The position numbers were made by a program, and so were the translations under genes. Below are positions 52,358-61,493 of a DNA stretch of 64,000 nt, one piece after another. Below the pieces are notes generated by a model. It saw only the letters and a list, made by a program, of their open reading frames with translations. It ran no database searches and was not told where the DNA came from. Positions within the stretch are counted from its first letter, which is position 1. The number at the start of each line of letters is the position of its first letter. Source of the DNA: DATJPR01 sp963811705 (GTDB lineage: Bacteria; Bacteroidota; Ignavibacteria; UBA10030; UBA6906); the NCBI GenBank assembly GCA_963811705.1, contig CAWESL010000013.1, forward strand, positions 69,880 to 133,879, written 5' to 3'.

Positions 52358-54076
52358 TTACATAGGCATCGCAAGCACGACAACGCACCTTGCTTCATAC
52401 AGACTCCCGCCGTCTGCCCGTACGGCCCGGAAAACCACGATATACATTCCCACGGGTGCCCTGACCCCATCATCCCTCCTCCCATCCCAGACGAGAACCC
52501 CTTGCGAAGTGCCGGCGTCGTGATCCGCCAGTCGTCGGATGCGCCGTCCCCGGATATCGTACACGAATGCGGAAATGGTGGCGACCGGCAGGGGGATCGC
52601 ATAACGCACAAGCGTCACATCGTTCACCCCATCGTTGTCCGGAGAAAACGGGTTCGGCGAGCATTCAAGTCCCTCCTTCCTGTTCCGGGATGAGACCACG
52701 ACGCTGTTCCGCATCCCGGGAGTTCCGCCTTGGAGCGACGTCGTGGATGTCCAGCTTCGCGAGTCGCATGACGGCAGCTCGGGACTGATCCGCTCGAGCG
52801 AGCGGCCCGTCGCACTGACCAGGGCGGGGTTGTGCCAGCTCGACCGGTAGGCGACACTGTCGATCGTTGACCCGGTATGATCCGCGAGCACAACCATGTC
52901 CTCATCGTTGTTCAAAGAAGGAAACCCGGGAACTTGAATCACCGGACATGCGATGGGTCCGAACCTCGCATACAACCCCGTGGAGTCGTCCGTGAGGATC
53001 GCATAGCCCGACGGTGGAACGATATACGGTGCCCTCGCAACACGATGCGCCGCGTCACGGTCGGCATCGCTGATCGTCCACTGGGACAGGGCAATCGTAT
53101 CCCCGGTGGGGTTCTCGACCTCGATCCATTCCGGGTCGTGCGCGGCTGGAGCAAACATCATCTCGTTGATGACCAGTGTACCGGGAGCAAACGCGACCGG
53201 CAGGGAGATTGTCGCCGAATCGTTTGCTGCATTCAGATCGCCTGCACAAGAAGCCACGGCGATGAGCGCCCCTCCCGGGGCAGCGGGCGACAGCGAACAC
53301 TCGACCCAGACAGAATCGCCTGCAGCAAGCGGCCCGGCCAAGGAGATGTTCCCGAGTTCTCGCACGCCCCGGGAAACTGAATCAGCGTTGGGATTCAGAA
53401 GAAATGTCAGACCGAAGCGCGCAACGGCGTCGCGGCCGGCATTCCGCACTTTCGTTCGAATCATGCGGGCAGACATGCCCGCAGAGGATGCGGGACCTGC
53501 GCTGACCGGGCCGCAGGCAAGATCGAGTGCACACTCTCCGTCGACTTCGATGTCGTCGAGTCTGAAAGTCCCGGTTGCCCCCGAGGCGGAAGGAACGATA
53601 CGCCAGCGGAATCGCAGCGATGACGGCGATCGCAGGGAGACGGGAATCTGAATCTCATGCACTTCATAGAGTATGCTACCCGAAAATCGAATGGTGTCAC
53701 CGAGCATGACAAACGGGAGACCCTCGCCGTCAGGTGCACACTCGAGGACGAGCGCGGCGCCGAAGGTCCCTGACCTTCTTGTCCAGAACGAAATCGAGGC
53801 GGCGACACGTTCACTTCCTCCGATCGGTGGCGAAAGCACCCATTGTGCGATCGTCGCGTTCGTGCACTGCAGCGCGTTGGGAACAGAGTGCGCTGAAGAG
53901 CTCGTCGTGAAGAAGTCGGCCTGACCGGGGGTTCGGTTTTGAGAAGACGTCCATCCCGCAGGAAGCAATGGCGTTGCCACACTGTCGAATGGCTCACGGT
54001 AGATCATCACCTCGCTGAACGCGGATGAGCAAAGGGCAAGCAGCCCGAAGAATCCCAGCAGATGGACTTTCGCCAT
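52358..54076 (-). CDS. Secreted protein with lamin-tail domain and FlgD-like C-terminus
   Basis: 572 residues. ATG 54076 (ribosome site GGAG) begins a signal peptide (HLLGFFGLLALCSSAFSE). Residues about 20-180 are beta-rich, similar to carbohydrate-binding or immunoglobulin-like domains. The middle contains a lamin-tail domain (VINEMMFAPAAHDPEWIEVE, FPSLNNDEDMVVLADHTGST). The last about 95 residues, PNPFSPDNDGVNDVTLVRYA through VYDIRGRRIRRLADHD to GVLVWDGRRDDG, are a FlgD/gliding-motility-type C-terminal module used for surface export. It is convergent to the ABC-type ATPase gene (70-base gap between 3' ends) and both carry the same bipartite upstream element. Confidence 0.8.
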   Translation of the reverse strand: MAKVHLLGFFGLLALCSSAFSEVMIYREPFDSVATPLLPAGWTSSQNRTPGQADFFTTSSSAHSVPNALQCTNATIAQWVLSPPIGGSERVAASISFWTRRSGTFGAALVLECAPDGEGLPFVMLGDTIRFSGSILYEVHEIQIPVSLRSPSSLRFRWRIVPSASGATGTFRLDDIEVDGECALDLACGPVSAGPASSAGMSARMIRTKVRNAGRDAVARFGLTFLLNPNADSVSRGVRELGNISLAGPLAAGDSVWVECSLSPAAPGGALIAVASCAGDLNAANDSATISLPVAFAPGTLVINEMMFAPAAHDPEWIEVENPTGDTIALSQWTISDADRDAAHRVARAPYIVPPSGYAILTDDSTGLYARFGPIACPVIQVPGFPSLNNDEDMVVLADHTGSTIDSVAYRSSWHNPALVSATGRSLERISPELPSCDSRSWTSTTSLQGGTPGMRNSVVVSSRNRKEGLECSPNPFSPDNDGVNDVTLVRYAIPLPVATISAFVYDIRGRRIRRLADHDAGTSQGVLVWDGRRDDGVRAPVGMYIVVFRAVRADGGSLYEARCVVVLAMPM

Positions 54077-54118
54077 TGTATTCTCCAACGATAGAAGGAC
54101 ATTCGAGCAGCGACGCTC

Positions 54119-54154
54119 CTAATAGTAATACTGTGGCGGCTCCTTTTTTCCGAA
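54119..54154 (-). promoter_or_regulatory. Bipartite element B upstream of the lamin-tail gene
   Basis: Read on the minus strand: TTCGGAAAA (54154-54146), a 12-base spacer and CAGTATTACTATTAG (54133-54119). It matches element A in 14 of 15 positions of the second box and all 9 of the first, with unrelated spacer sequence, about 43 bases before the ATG at 54076. Confidence 0.6.
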
Positions 54155-54209
54155 AGATCGTTGATTTTCTCGAAATGTATTCATAAAATCATGAAGGAGA
54201 CCCTGAATT

Positions 54210-54572
54210 ATGACAAAAACGCGAATTCTCTGCGTCGACGATGATGCTGATCTCCGGCACATCGTTCGCGAAGCTCTTCAAAATGAGGGGTACGACGTTG
54301 CAGAGGCGCAGAACGGAGAAGAAGCGATTCACCTTCTGGGCAACACCAAGTTTGATCTTATCCTCCTTGATGTTGTCATGCCCGGACCTTCAGGGATGGA
54401 TGTACTGCGATTTCTCAGTTCAAAAGGAAATCAGACCCCGATTGCGATGATTACCGGGAAGGCCGGCTTTACGCTGGCAACGGAAAGCTACATGCTCGGC
54501 GCGGTTGAATACATCACAAAGCCATTTACGACGGAATATCTCGTTGACACGGTAGCGCGACTGACGAAGTAA
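54210..54572 (+). CDS. Single-domain response regulator (CheY-like)
   Basis: 120 residues, a receiver domain only. The acidic pocket is in RILCVDDDADLRHIV, the phospho-acceptor Asp in LILLDVVMPGPSGMDVL, and the conserved Thr/Lys in AMITGKAGF and ITKPFTTEYL. No output domain follows, so it probably works by protein contact, like CheY or Spo0F. No histidine kinase is nearby. AAGGAG lies upstream of the ATG. It is divergent from the lamin-tail gene, whose element B lies between them. Confidence 0.93.
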   Translation: MTKTRILCVDDDADLRHIVREALQNEGYDVAEAQNGEEAIHLLGNTKFDLILLDVVMPGPSGMDVLRFLSSKGNQTPIAMITGKAGFTLATESYMLGAVEYITKPFTTEYLVDTVARLTK

Positions 54573-54791
54573 TCATCAATCGAGGCATCGCGGTATAGGC
54601 TTCAGGTGTCAGAAGTTCGCTCCACGAGACTCTCGTAGTGATTTCAAGATCCCGCATTTCCCCCCGTTCCCAAATCTCATCGAACCAAGTCCCCGCGTCA
54701 CGTCGTCTCAAGAAAAGTCCGACGCTCCCCCCGTCGTTGGCTTTTCGACATTCAAATCGCGATCTTCTTGCTCAATATTTCCGGAGCGCAC

Positions 54792-55706
54792 ATGCACCGC
54801 ATACTTTTGGTTACCGCGATAGCGCTGGCGATTGCTTCGTCGATTGCCGGGGCGCAGAACGCCATCTCTCCCGAACTTGACGCAGCGATCCATTACGAAT
54901 TCGATTATTCGGTGGTGCCGAACGTGGTGTACTCCACCGCGAGCGGCTACGAATGCAAACTCGACGCTTATGTGCGTAATGGCAATGCATCGCCTGTGGC
55001 GATTGTGATTCACGGGGGCGGGTGGGTGGCGGGAACCAAGGAGGACCGGACTCTGGAGTGCGTGCCGTTCATGGCGATGGGATTCTCCGTCGTGAACGTG
55101 GAATACCGTCTCGCCCGGATCGCGTTCGCGCCGGCTGCCGTCGAAGACTGCAGGCTCGCGCTCCTGTGGGTGTTCAGAAATGCGGGACGCTACCGCTTTG
55201 ATACAAGCCGGGTCATTGTGACGGGAGGATCCGCCGGCGGGCACCTTGCCCTCATGACCGGACTACTCGAACCCGGCGACGGATTTGATGCATCCAAGGA
55301 ATGGGAAGCGAGCATGCCCGGCGTGCATGTCGCCGCGATTATCAACTGGTTCGGCATCACGGATGTGAACGATCTCCTCGCCGGACCGAACCGGCAGGAC
55401 TATGCCGTCTCCTGGCTGGGAACCGTTCCCGACAGGGAGGCCGTGGCGAGACGAGTATCCCCGCTCACCTACGTCAGATCGACATCCCCTCCGGTGTTCA
55501 CGGTGCATGGCGACCGGGACCAGCTTGTTCCCTATCAGCAGGCGCTCAGATTGCAGCAGGCGCTTGATGCGGCCGGCGTCGACAACACGCTGATCACCAT
55601 CCCCGGCGGCCGGCACGGCGGATTCAGCCAAGCCGATTATGTCCGCTGCTTCAGTGCAATCGAGAGTTTTCTCCAGAAGCACGGCGTTCTTTTGAAGGGG
55701 CATTAA
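54792..55706 (+). CDS. Exported alpha/beta-hydrolase (esterase/lipase family)
   Basis: 304 residues. ATG 54792 (site CCGGAG) starts a signal peptide (MHRILLVTAIALAIASSIAG). Motifs: oxyanion HGGGWVAGTK, nucleophile elbow GGSAGGHLAL, acid VHGDRDQLVP and catalytic His in GGRHGGF. This is the BD-FAE/feruloyl-esterase-like branch (HGGGW ... GxSAGG) that includes kynurenine formamidase-like and carboxylesterase enzymes. Substrate unknown. The gene ends before a strong terminator at 55758. Confidence 0.88.
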   Translation: MHRILLVTAIALAIASSIAGAQNAISPELDAAIHYEFDYSVVPNVVYSTASGYECKLDAYVRNGNASPVAIVIHGGGWVAGTKEDRTLECVPFMAMGFSVVNVEYRLARIAFAPAAVEDCRLALLWVFRNAGRYRFDTSRVIVTGGSAGGHLALMTGLLEPGDGFDASKEWEASMPGVHVAAIINWFGITDVNDLLAGPNRQDYAVSWLGTVPDREAVARRVSPLTYVRSTSPPVFTVHGDRDQLVPYQQALRLQQALDAAGVDNTLITIPGGRHGGFSQADYVRCFSAIESFLQKHGVLLKGH

Positions 55707-55757
55707 GGAGCAAGGTGGGGGCAGCAGGCAGGTGTTATGCAGGAGTAGCGAAAAGAA

Positions 55758-55790
55758 AAACGGCGGCCGATGTTCCGGCCGCCGTTTCTT
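55758..55790. terminator. Bidirectional-type terminator between the esterase and ahcY
   Basis: The arm AAACGGCGGCCG pairs with CGGCCGCCGTTT around a short loop, giving a 12-pair GC-rich stem with A-rich and T-rich flanks on both sides. It sits between two convergent genes. Confidence 0.85.
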
Positions 55791-55815
55791 TGAATCTTCT
55801 CCGTTCGTTGCGAAA

Positions 55816-57096
55816 TCAGGTTCCCGCACTATAATCGTTCATATAGTGTTCCTGCTCTTTCGTCAGCTTGTCGATTTTGATCTCCTGCGTCGAGAGCTTC
55901 ACGAGAGCGATTTCCTGGTCCTGCTCCGGCGGGATGTCGTGCACCGTCTTCTCCAGGGTTTTCCCCTTCTTGTGGAGCTCGACGATGCGCAGCTGTGACA
56001 TGAACTGGTTGGCGAACGACATATCCATCACTTCCGAAGGATGGCCTTCTGCTGCGGCCAGGTTCACCAGCCGACCCTGGGCCAACAAATAGACCTTCCG
56101 CCCATCCTTCATGGTGTACTCTTCGTTGTTCGCCCTGATCTCCCGCTTGCCCTTCGCCAGGGCCGCCAGATCGACGAGATTCACTTCGCAATCATAGTGC
56201 CCGGTATTGCACACGATCGCCCCGTTCTTCATCGACTGGAAATGCTTTTTCGTGATGATGTCCTTCACGCCGGTCGCGGTAATGAAGACGTCGCCGACTT
56301 TCGCCGCGTCGTCCATTTTCATCACCCGGTACCCTTCGAGCGTCGCCTTCAGTGCGGCGGTCGGTTTGACTTCCGTGACGATCACGTTGGCACCCAGTCC
56401 CTTGGCGCGAAGCGCGACGCCTTTTCCGCAATGCCCGTAGCCGGCAACGACCACGTTTTTCCCTGCGAACAGGACGCTCGTCGCGCGGAGAATGCCGTCG
56501 AGCGTTGACTGCCCTGTCCCGTAGACGTTGTCGAAATCCCACTTCGTCTCGGCATCGTTGACCGCGATGACAGGATACTTGAGTTCTCCGTCCGCCGCCA
56601 TTGCACGCAGGCGGTGCACGCCGGTCGTGGTTTCTTCCGTGCCGCCGATAACGTACTTCCGGGCGAGATCCTGGTACTTTTTGTGGATGGTGAAGATCAG
56701 ATCGGCGCCGTCATCGAGGGTGAGGTTCGGGTTGATGGCGATGGTCTGGTCGATGCACCAGTAAAACTCTTCAACGCTGAGGCCGTGCCACGCAAAGATG
56801 GAGACGCCGTCCTTCGCGAGCGCCGCAGCAACCGCATCATTGGTCGACAACGGGTTGCATCCGCTCCAGCTCACCTGGGCACCCGCAGCCACAAACGTCC
56901 GCACCAGCACGGCGGTTTCTTTCGTCACATGCAGACAGCCGGCGATCCGGTATCCTTTGAACGGTTTCGTCTTCGCATACTTTTCCCGCAACGCCATCAA
57001 CACCGGCATGCGCGATTCCGCCCATTCAACAAGCTTCTCGCCTTCCTCTGCAAGTCCAAGGTTGGCGACCTTGTAACTTCCGCGTTTCGAATCCAT
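55816..57096 (-). CDS. ahcY: Adenosylhomocysteinase
   Basis: 426 residues. Seen: GCLHVTKETAVLVRTFVAAG, SGCNPLSTNDAVAAAL, WDFDNVYGTGQSTLDGILRA (NAD-binding entry), VVVAGYGHCGKGVALRAKGL and VCNTGHYDCEVN. It splits S-adenosylhomocysteine to adenosine and homocysteine, so it regenerates the methyl cycle. The C-terminal region ends YMNDYSAGT; usual forms end in PDxYRY, so the tail differs, as in some bacterial members. It lies downstream of metK. Confidence 0.95.
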   Translation of the reverse strand: MDSKRGSYKVANLGLAEEGEKLVEWAESRMPVLMALREKYAKTKPFKGYRIAGCLHVTKETAVLVRTFVAAGAQVSWSGCNPLSTNDAVAAALAKDGVSIFAWHGLSVEEFYWCIDQTIAINPNLTLDDGADLIFTIHKKYQDLARKYVIGGTEETTTGVHRLRAMAADGELKYPVIAVNDAETKWDFDNVYGTGQSTLDGILRATSVLFAGKNVVVAGYGHCGKGVALRAKGLGANVIVTEVKPTAALKATLEGYRVMKMDDAAKVGDVFITATGVKDIITKKHFQSMKNGAIVCNTGHYDCEVNLVDLAALAKGKREIRANNEEYTMKDGRKVYLLAQGRLVNLAAAEGHPSEVMDMSFANQFMSQLRIVELHKKGKTLEKTVHDIPPEQDQEIALVKLSTQEIKIDKLTKEQEHYMNDYSAGT

Positions 57097-57133
57097 GGGT
57101 TCCTGATAAATGAGTGAACGTATTCGGCAGCGA

Positions 57134-58276
57134 CTACCGCACTCCGCGCAGGAGCGTATCGACGAGGTCGAGTTTCTCCCACGTGAACTCCTTTTCCTTC
57201 CTTCCGAAGTGGCCGTACGCAGCCGTCTTGCGGTAGATGGGACGGAGAAGATCGAGCCGTTTGATGATTCCCCGGGGAGTCATATCGACGTCCTTCATGA
57301 TGATCTTTTCGATCTCCATGTCGGGGATGCGCCCCGTTCCGAGGGTATTGACATTGATGGAAATCGGTTCGGCAACTCCGATTGCATAGGAGACCTGGAT
57401 CAGGCACTCCTCCGCAAGCCCGGCGGCAACCACATTCTTGGCCAGATGACGCGAGGCGTAGGCAGCGCTCCGGTCCACTTTCGATGGATCTTTCCCGGAG
57501 AACGCTCCACCTCCATGCGGCGCCCTGCCGCCGTAGGTGTCGACGATGATCTTCCGCCCGGTCAGACCAGTGTCGCCGTGCGGCCCCCCGATTTCGAACC
57601 TGCCGGTGGGATTGACGTAAATAATGGTCTTCTTATCAACGTATTCTTTCGGGATCGCTTCTCCAATGACGTGGCGCACAACGTCCGCGTAGATCTTCTT
57701 TTGGGAGACATCGGAGTCGTGCTGGGTCGAGACCACGATCGTGTGGACGCGGGTTGCGCGACGCTGGTTATATTCGATCGTCACCTGGGATTTCGCGTCG
57801 GGGCGGAGATACGGCATCAGTTTAGGCTGTTTCTTCCGTATGTCCGAAAGCCTCTTCACGAGCTTGTGGGCGAACATGATCGGCATCGGCATAAATTCCG
57901 GCGTTTCATTCGTCGCGTAGCCGAACATCATCCCCTGGTCACCCGCTCCTCCCGTGTCCACTCCCATGGCGATATCGCGCGACTGCGAGTGGATGGATGA
58001 GATGACGGAACAGGAATCCGCGTCGAAGCGGTATTCGGCTTTGGTATAGCCGATGTCCCGGATCACCTGGCGCACGATGTCCTGCACTTCGATATACGCG
58101 GAGGTGGTAATTTCGCCGCCAACCAGGGCGAGCCCCGTGGTGACAAACGATTCGCACGCAACACGGCCGTGCTTGTCCTTCGTGAGAATGGCATCAAGGA
58201 TGGCGTCGGAAATCTGATCGCAGACCTTATCCGGGTGGCCTTCAGACACCGATTCCGAAGTAAAAAGATACGACAT
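57134..58276 (-). CDS. metK: Methionine adenosyltransferase (SAM synthetase)
   Basis: 380 residues from ATG 58276 (site GCGAGG). The N-terminal SYLFTSESVSEGHPDKVCDQ, GAGDQGMMFGYATNET, GGGAFSGKDPSKVDRSAAY are the family signatures. It makes SAM from methionine and ATP. Together with ahcY (37 bases downstream) it forms a methyl-cycle pair. A longer frame reaches 58327 but overlaps the preceding gene and lacks support. Confidence 0.97.
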   Translation of the reverse strand: MSYLFTSESVSEGHPDKVCDQISDAILDAILTKDKHGRVACESFVTTGLALVGGEITTSAYIEVQDIVRQVIRDIGYTKAEYRFDADSCSVISSIHSQSRDIAMGVDTGGAGDQGMMFGYATNETPEFMPMPIMFAHKLVKRLSDIRKKQPKLMPYLRPDAKSQVTIEYNQRRATRVHTIVVSTQHDSDVSQKKIYADVVRHVIGEAIPKEYVDKKTIIYVNPTGRFEIGGPHGDTGLTGRKIIVDTYGGRAPHGGGAFSGKDPSKVDRSAAYASRHLAKNVVAAGLAEECLIQVSYAIGVAEPISINVNTLGTGRIPDMEIEKIIMKDVDMTPRGIIKRLDLLRPIYRKTAAYGHFGRKEKEFTWEKLDLVDTLLRGVR

Positions 58277-58323
58277 GGGCGACCTCGCAGGTAGAAGATT
58301 CAGAGAGAATGGTTTGCGGCGGA

Positions 58324-59301
58324 TCAATCCGTCTCGATTTCGGATGATCCTCCAACATTGAAACGTTTGAAGCTGCCGGTAACCACGGAATCATTCCCGA
58401 TGATCGAGTTGTCGAGAAGAACGCGGCTAACCCGTGCGCCCTGACTGATGATGGAATTCCTGACCACCGCTTCGGAGATTTCGGCATGATCGCCGACCGA
58501 CGCAAACGGTCCGATGACGCAGTTTGAGAGCACGGCGGATGGAGCGATATACACTGGTTGATTCACAACAACGCCCGGCACTTCACGGGTGGAATGCGCC
58601 TGGGAAAGGAGCGCCCGATTCGTCGCCAGAAGCGTCTCCGGCTTTCCGCAATCGTACCACCCTTCGACGGGAAACGTCTTCATCTTTTCCCCGCGGGCGA
58701 TCATCATCTGCAGGGCATCCGTCAGCTGGTACTCCCCCTTTGTCCGGATGTCCTTACTGACGATCTCCTCGAGGCATTGGGTCAACAGTGCCGGATGCCG
58801 GACAAAATAGAGCCCGACAACCGCAAGACGACTGATCGGCTGTTCTGGTTTCTCGATGAGCTGGGTGATGTAGCCGTTCTCGACAACCGCCACGCCGAAG
58901 CGCCGCGGATCATTCACGACCTTCACCCCCAGGGACGACACCGGTGCCGCGAGCACTTCGGCGAGAGAGACATCGAAGATCGTGTCGCCAAGGATGATCA
59001 GAATCGGATCGTTCGTGAATGTATGGCGGGAGAGATAGATCGCATGCCCGAGCCCCATGCGATCCTCTTGTTCGACGAAATCAAATTGGAATTCCGGATA
59101 CGTCTTGGTAAGATAGTCAAAAATCTTGTCCCCCATGTGGCCGACAACAATCGTCGCCTCAAGGATCCCCTCGGCCCGTATCTTGTCAATGATATGCCCC
59201 AGGATCGGCTTGCCGGCTACCGTCAGGAGAACCTTGGGGAGAGTGAAGGTGTGGGGACGAAGTCGTGAACCGACGCCGGCGACCGGAATGATTGCGCGCA
59301 T
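58324..59301 (-). CDS. Sugar-phosphate nucleotidyltransferase with left-handed beta-helix C-terminus
   Basis: 325 residues. The nucleotide-binding start MRAIIPVAGVGSRLRPHTFT and the lysine loop LPKVLLTVAGKPILGHII identify the NTP-transferase domain (residues about 1-230). The C-terminal part has hexapeptide repeats (APSAVLSNCVIGPFASVGDH, NSIISQGARVSRVLLDNSII). It resembles glucose-1-phosphate thymidylyl- or uridylyltransferase-like proteins of the GlmU/RmlA type. The activated sugar and the acceptor are unknown. Confidence 0.88.
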   Translation of the reverse strand: MRAIIPVAGVGSRLRPHTFTLPKVLLTVAGKPILGHIIDKIRAEGILEATIVVGHMGDKIFDYLTKTYPEFQFDFVEQEDRMGLGHAIYLSRHTFTNDPILIILGDTIFDVSLAEVLAAPVSSLGVKVVNDPRRFGVAVVENGYITQLIEKPEQPISRLAVVGLYFVRHPALLTQCLEEIVSKDIRTKGEYQLTDALQMMIARGEKMKTFPVEGWYDCGKPETLLATNRALLSQAHSTREVPGVVVNQPVYIAPSAVLSNCVIGPFASVGDHAEISEAVVRNSIISQGARVSRVLLDNSIIGNDSVVTGSFKRFNVGGSSEIETD

Positions 59302-59389
59302 GCACCTTACTGAAGATGAGGGACGGTGTTATACGATAATGTTTAAAATTTTACGCAGGAATTGAACCAAAAGCAAGAAGTTTGCGATT

Positions 59390-59418
59390 TTGCATCTCGA
59401 CGCCAATCTGTCTATATT
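59390..59418 (+). promoter_or_regulatory. Sigma70-like promoter for the IPP-isomerase operon
   Basis: TTGCAT (59390-59395), a 17-base spacer and TATATT (59413-59418). The expected start near 59425 lies just before ATG 59449, which supports that start over the frame opening at 59362. Confidence 0.6.
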
Positions 59419-59448
59419 CTTCCGTTATTGATCCAACCCAGCCGCTCC

Positions 59449-60507
59449 ATGGCACCCAAGAAGCCGACCCGCAACTCAGCGACGACATCACGTAAACAGC
59501 AGCACGTAGCCCTCGTCCTTGACAAGGATGTGCGTTTCAAGTCAAAAACCACGGGTCTTGAACGATTCTCCTTCATCCACAATGCGCTTCCTGAGATTGC
59601 CTTCTCGGAAATCACTCCCTCGGTTGAATTCCTCGGCAAGCCTCTGCGCATTCCGCTCATTATCTCATCGATGACGGGAGGGTATAAGGGAGCTCGGGAG
59701 ATCAATCGCGGACTGGCCTCGGTCTGCGCGGACTACGGCATCGCGATGGGCGTGGGAAGCGAACGGCAGGCGCTGGAAGATCGACGGTTCCATGAGACCT
59801 TCAGCGTCGTTCGGGAGGTCTCGACCGAAATTCCCGTGATCGCAAATGTCGGTGCGGCACAAGTCGGTCGGATGCGATCCGTGGACGATGCACGGCTGCT
59901 CATCGATCTTGTGCATGCGGACGCTCTCGCCATCCATCTCAATCCGCTTCAGGAGCTCCTGCAACCGGAGGGGGAGCCGGATTTCCGTGGAGTGCTTCGT
60001 GGAATTGAAATGCTGGCAGCTGCTCTCCCGGTTCCCGTCATCGTCAAGGAAATCGGGGCCGGCATTTCACAGAATGTCGCCCGGCGCCTGCTGGGCGCGG
60101 GAGTCCGATATATCGACGTTGCCGGAGCGGGCGGCACCAGTTGGGCGGGGGTTGAAGCATTGCGCTCAAAGAAAAAGGAATTTGCAGGACGGTTCTGGGA
60201 CTGGGGGATTCCGACCGCGGATGCGATCCGTCAGGTGGCGTCCCTTCGCAATGCGGGGAGTGCGTTTACGCTGATCAGTTCGGGGGGGATTACCTCGGGC
60301 CGCGACATTGCTGTTTCCATTGCGCTTGGCGCCGACCTCGCCGCTTCAGCGCGCCCGGTCCTTCAGGCGCTTACCCGGGGCGGAACGGCCGCCGTCAGAG
60401 ATCTCCTTGCTGACTGGGAGGAGGAACTCCGGGCGATCATGTTTCTCGCCGGAGCACGCACCATTCGCGAACTCCAGAGCGTCCCTCTGCAGGAAGAGCA
60501 TCAATGA
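59449..60507 (+). CDS. fni: Type 2 isopentenyl-diphosphate delta-isomerase
   Basis: 352 residues. The FMN/NADPH-dependent family is recognised by MGVGSERQALEDRR, VIVKEIGAGISQNVARRLLG, YIDVAGAGGTSWAGVEALRS and LISSGGITSGRDIAVSIALG. It interconverts IPP and DMAPP. A TIM-barrel of normal length is intact. The gene overlaps the polyprenyl synthase start by four bases (ATGA), so both isoprenoid enzymes are co-translated. Confidence 0.95.
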   Translation: MAPKKPTRNSATTSRKQQHVALVLDKDVRFKSKTTGLERFSFIHNALPEIAFSEITPSVEFLGKPLRIPLIISSMTGGYKGAREINRGLASVCADYGIAMGVGSERQALEDRRFHETFSVVREVSTEIPVIANVGAAQVGRMRSVDDARLLIDLVHADALAIHLNPLQELLQPEGEPDFRGVLRGIEMLAAALPVPVIVKEIGAGISQNVARRLLGAGVRYIDVAGAGGTSWAGVEALRSKKKEFAGRFWDWGIPTADAIRQVASLRNAGSAFTLISSGGITSGRDIAVSIALGADLAASARPVLQALTRGGTAAVRDLLADWEEELRAIMFLAGARTIRELQSVPLQEEHQ

Positions 60508-61487
60508 ACGACCGGTCGAACGCGCGCTACGCCGACACCCTCCGGGCGATGCTCGACCGGCACGTCCGTGCCGTGGCCCTGCGCGGGAAGTCCCCCACGC
60601 TGCGCGCGGCGTGCAGCCATGTCCTCACCGGCGGAGGGAAGCGCATCAGGGGAATGCTCGTCCTGCTCTCCTGCCAGTCGGTCGGCGGGACCGCCCGGCA
60701 GGCGATCGATGCGGGGGTCGCCATCGAAACCATGCACGACTTCACGCTTGTTCATGATGACATCATGGATAATGCGGACTCCCGGCGTGGACGACCGACG
60801 ATACATAAACGGTGGGACGCCAACACCGCAATCATCGCCGGCGACGTTCTGCTTGGGCTGGCATACCGGAGCCTGGCGCGCACGGACACCGATCGACGCG
60901 CGAGAGTGCTGGAAGTGTTCACCGAAGGAATGATCGATGTCTGCGACGGTCAGGCGCTGGACATGGAACTTGCGCAGAGAACGGACGTCTCGCTCCCGGA
61001 ATATTTTTCGATGATCGAAAAGAAAACGGGGGCGCTCATCGCCACCGCCACCGAGATGGGCGGGCTGATCGGCGGAGGAACACCGGACGAGGTGCGTGCG
61101 CTGCGGAAGTTCGGGCATTACCTCGGCCGGGCATTCCAGCTCCAGGACGACCTGCTCGATGTCGTTGCCGATGAACGGGCGCTGGGAAAGCCGATCGGAG
61201 GCGATATTGTCGAGGGAAAAAAAACGTTCCTTCTGATTTCCGCGGCGGAGCGTGTCCACGGGGCGGACCGGAAGCTGATCGAGCACGTCATGGACCGGAA
61301 GGTGCAGCGCAAGGCGGTTTCGGCCGTGACCGAGGTGTTTCACCGGTACGGAATCCTCGAAGAGGCAGAGCGCCGGATCCTTCATGACACGAAGACCGCG
61401 TCCCGGGCGCTCGAAGTGCTCCGTCCGTCCGTGCCTGTTGCCGTCCTCCGATGGCTTGCCGGCGCCCTTGTCCATCGTGCATCGTGA
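60504..61487 (+). CDS. Polyprenyl diphosphate synthase
   Basis: 327 residues. The two aspartate-rich motifs are present: LVHDDIMDNADSRRGRPTIH (first, DDxxD form DDIMD) and QLQDDLLDVVADERAL (second). It condenses IPP with an allylic diphosphate; chain length cannot be deduced reliably from the sequence by eye. Possible products are farnesyl, geranylgeranyl or octaprenyl diphosphate. Its neighbour fni supplies DMAPP. Confidence 0.93.
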   Translation: MNDRSNARYADTLRAMLDRHVRAVALRGKSPTLRAACSHVLTGGGKRIRGMLVLLSCQSVGGTARQAIDAGVAIETMHDFTLVHDDIMDNADSRRGRPTIHKRWDANTAIIAGDVLLGLAYRSLARTDTDRRARVLEVFTEGMIDVCDGQALDMELAQRTDVSLPEYFSMIEKKTGALIATATEMGGLIGGGTPDEVRALRKFGHYLGRAFQLQDDLLDVVADERALGKPIGGDIVEGKKTFLLISAAERVHGADRKLIEHVMDRKVQRKAVSAVTEVFHRYGILEEAERRILHDTKTASRALEVLRPSVPVAVLRWLAGALVHRAS

Positions 61488-61493
61488 GGGGTG

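Noticed and set aside
51293..54154. Insertion element bounded by inverted repeats
   Set aside because: The boxes are short, their spacers differ, no transposase lies between them and no target duplication is visible; the promoter reading fits better.
54161..54189. TTGATT-N17-TAAAAT promoter before the response regulator
   Set aside because: The predicted start would fall inside the ribosome binding site, so the match is likely fortuitous.
58277..58323. SAM riboswitch upstream of metK
   Set aside because: Only 47 bases separate metK from the preceding gene, too short for a SAM aptamer.
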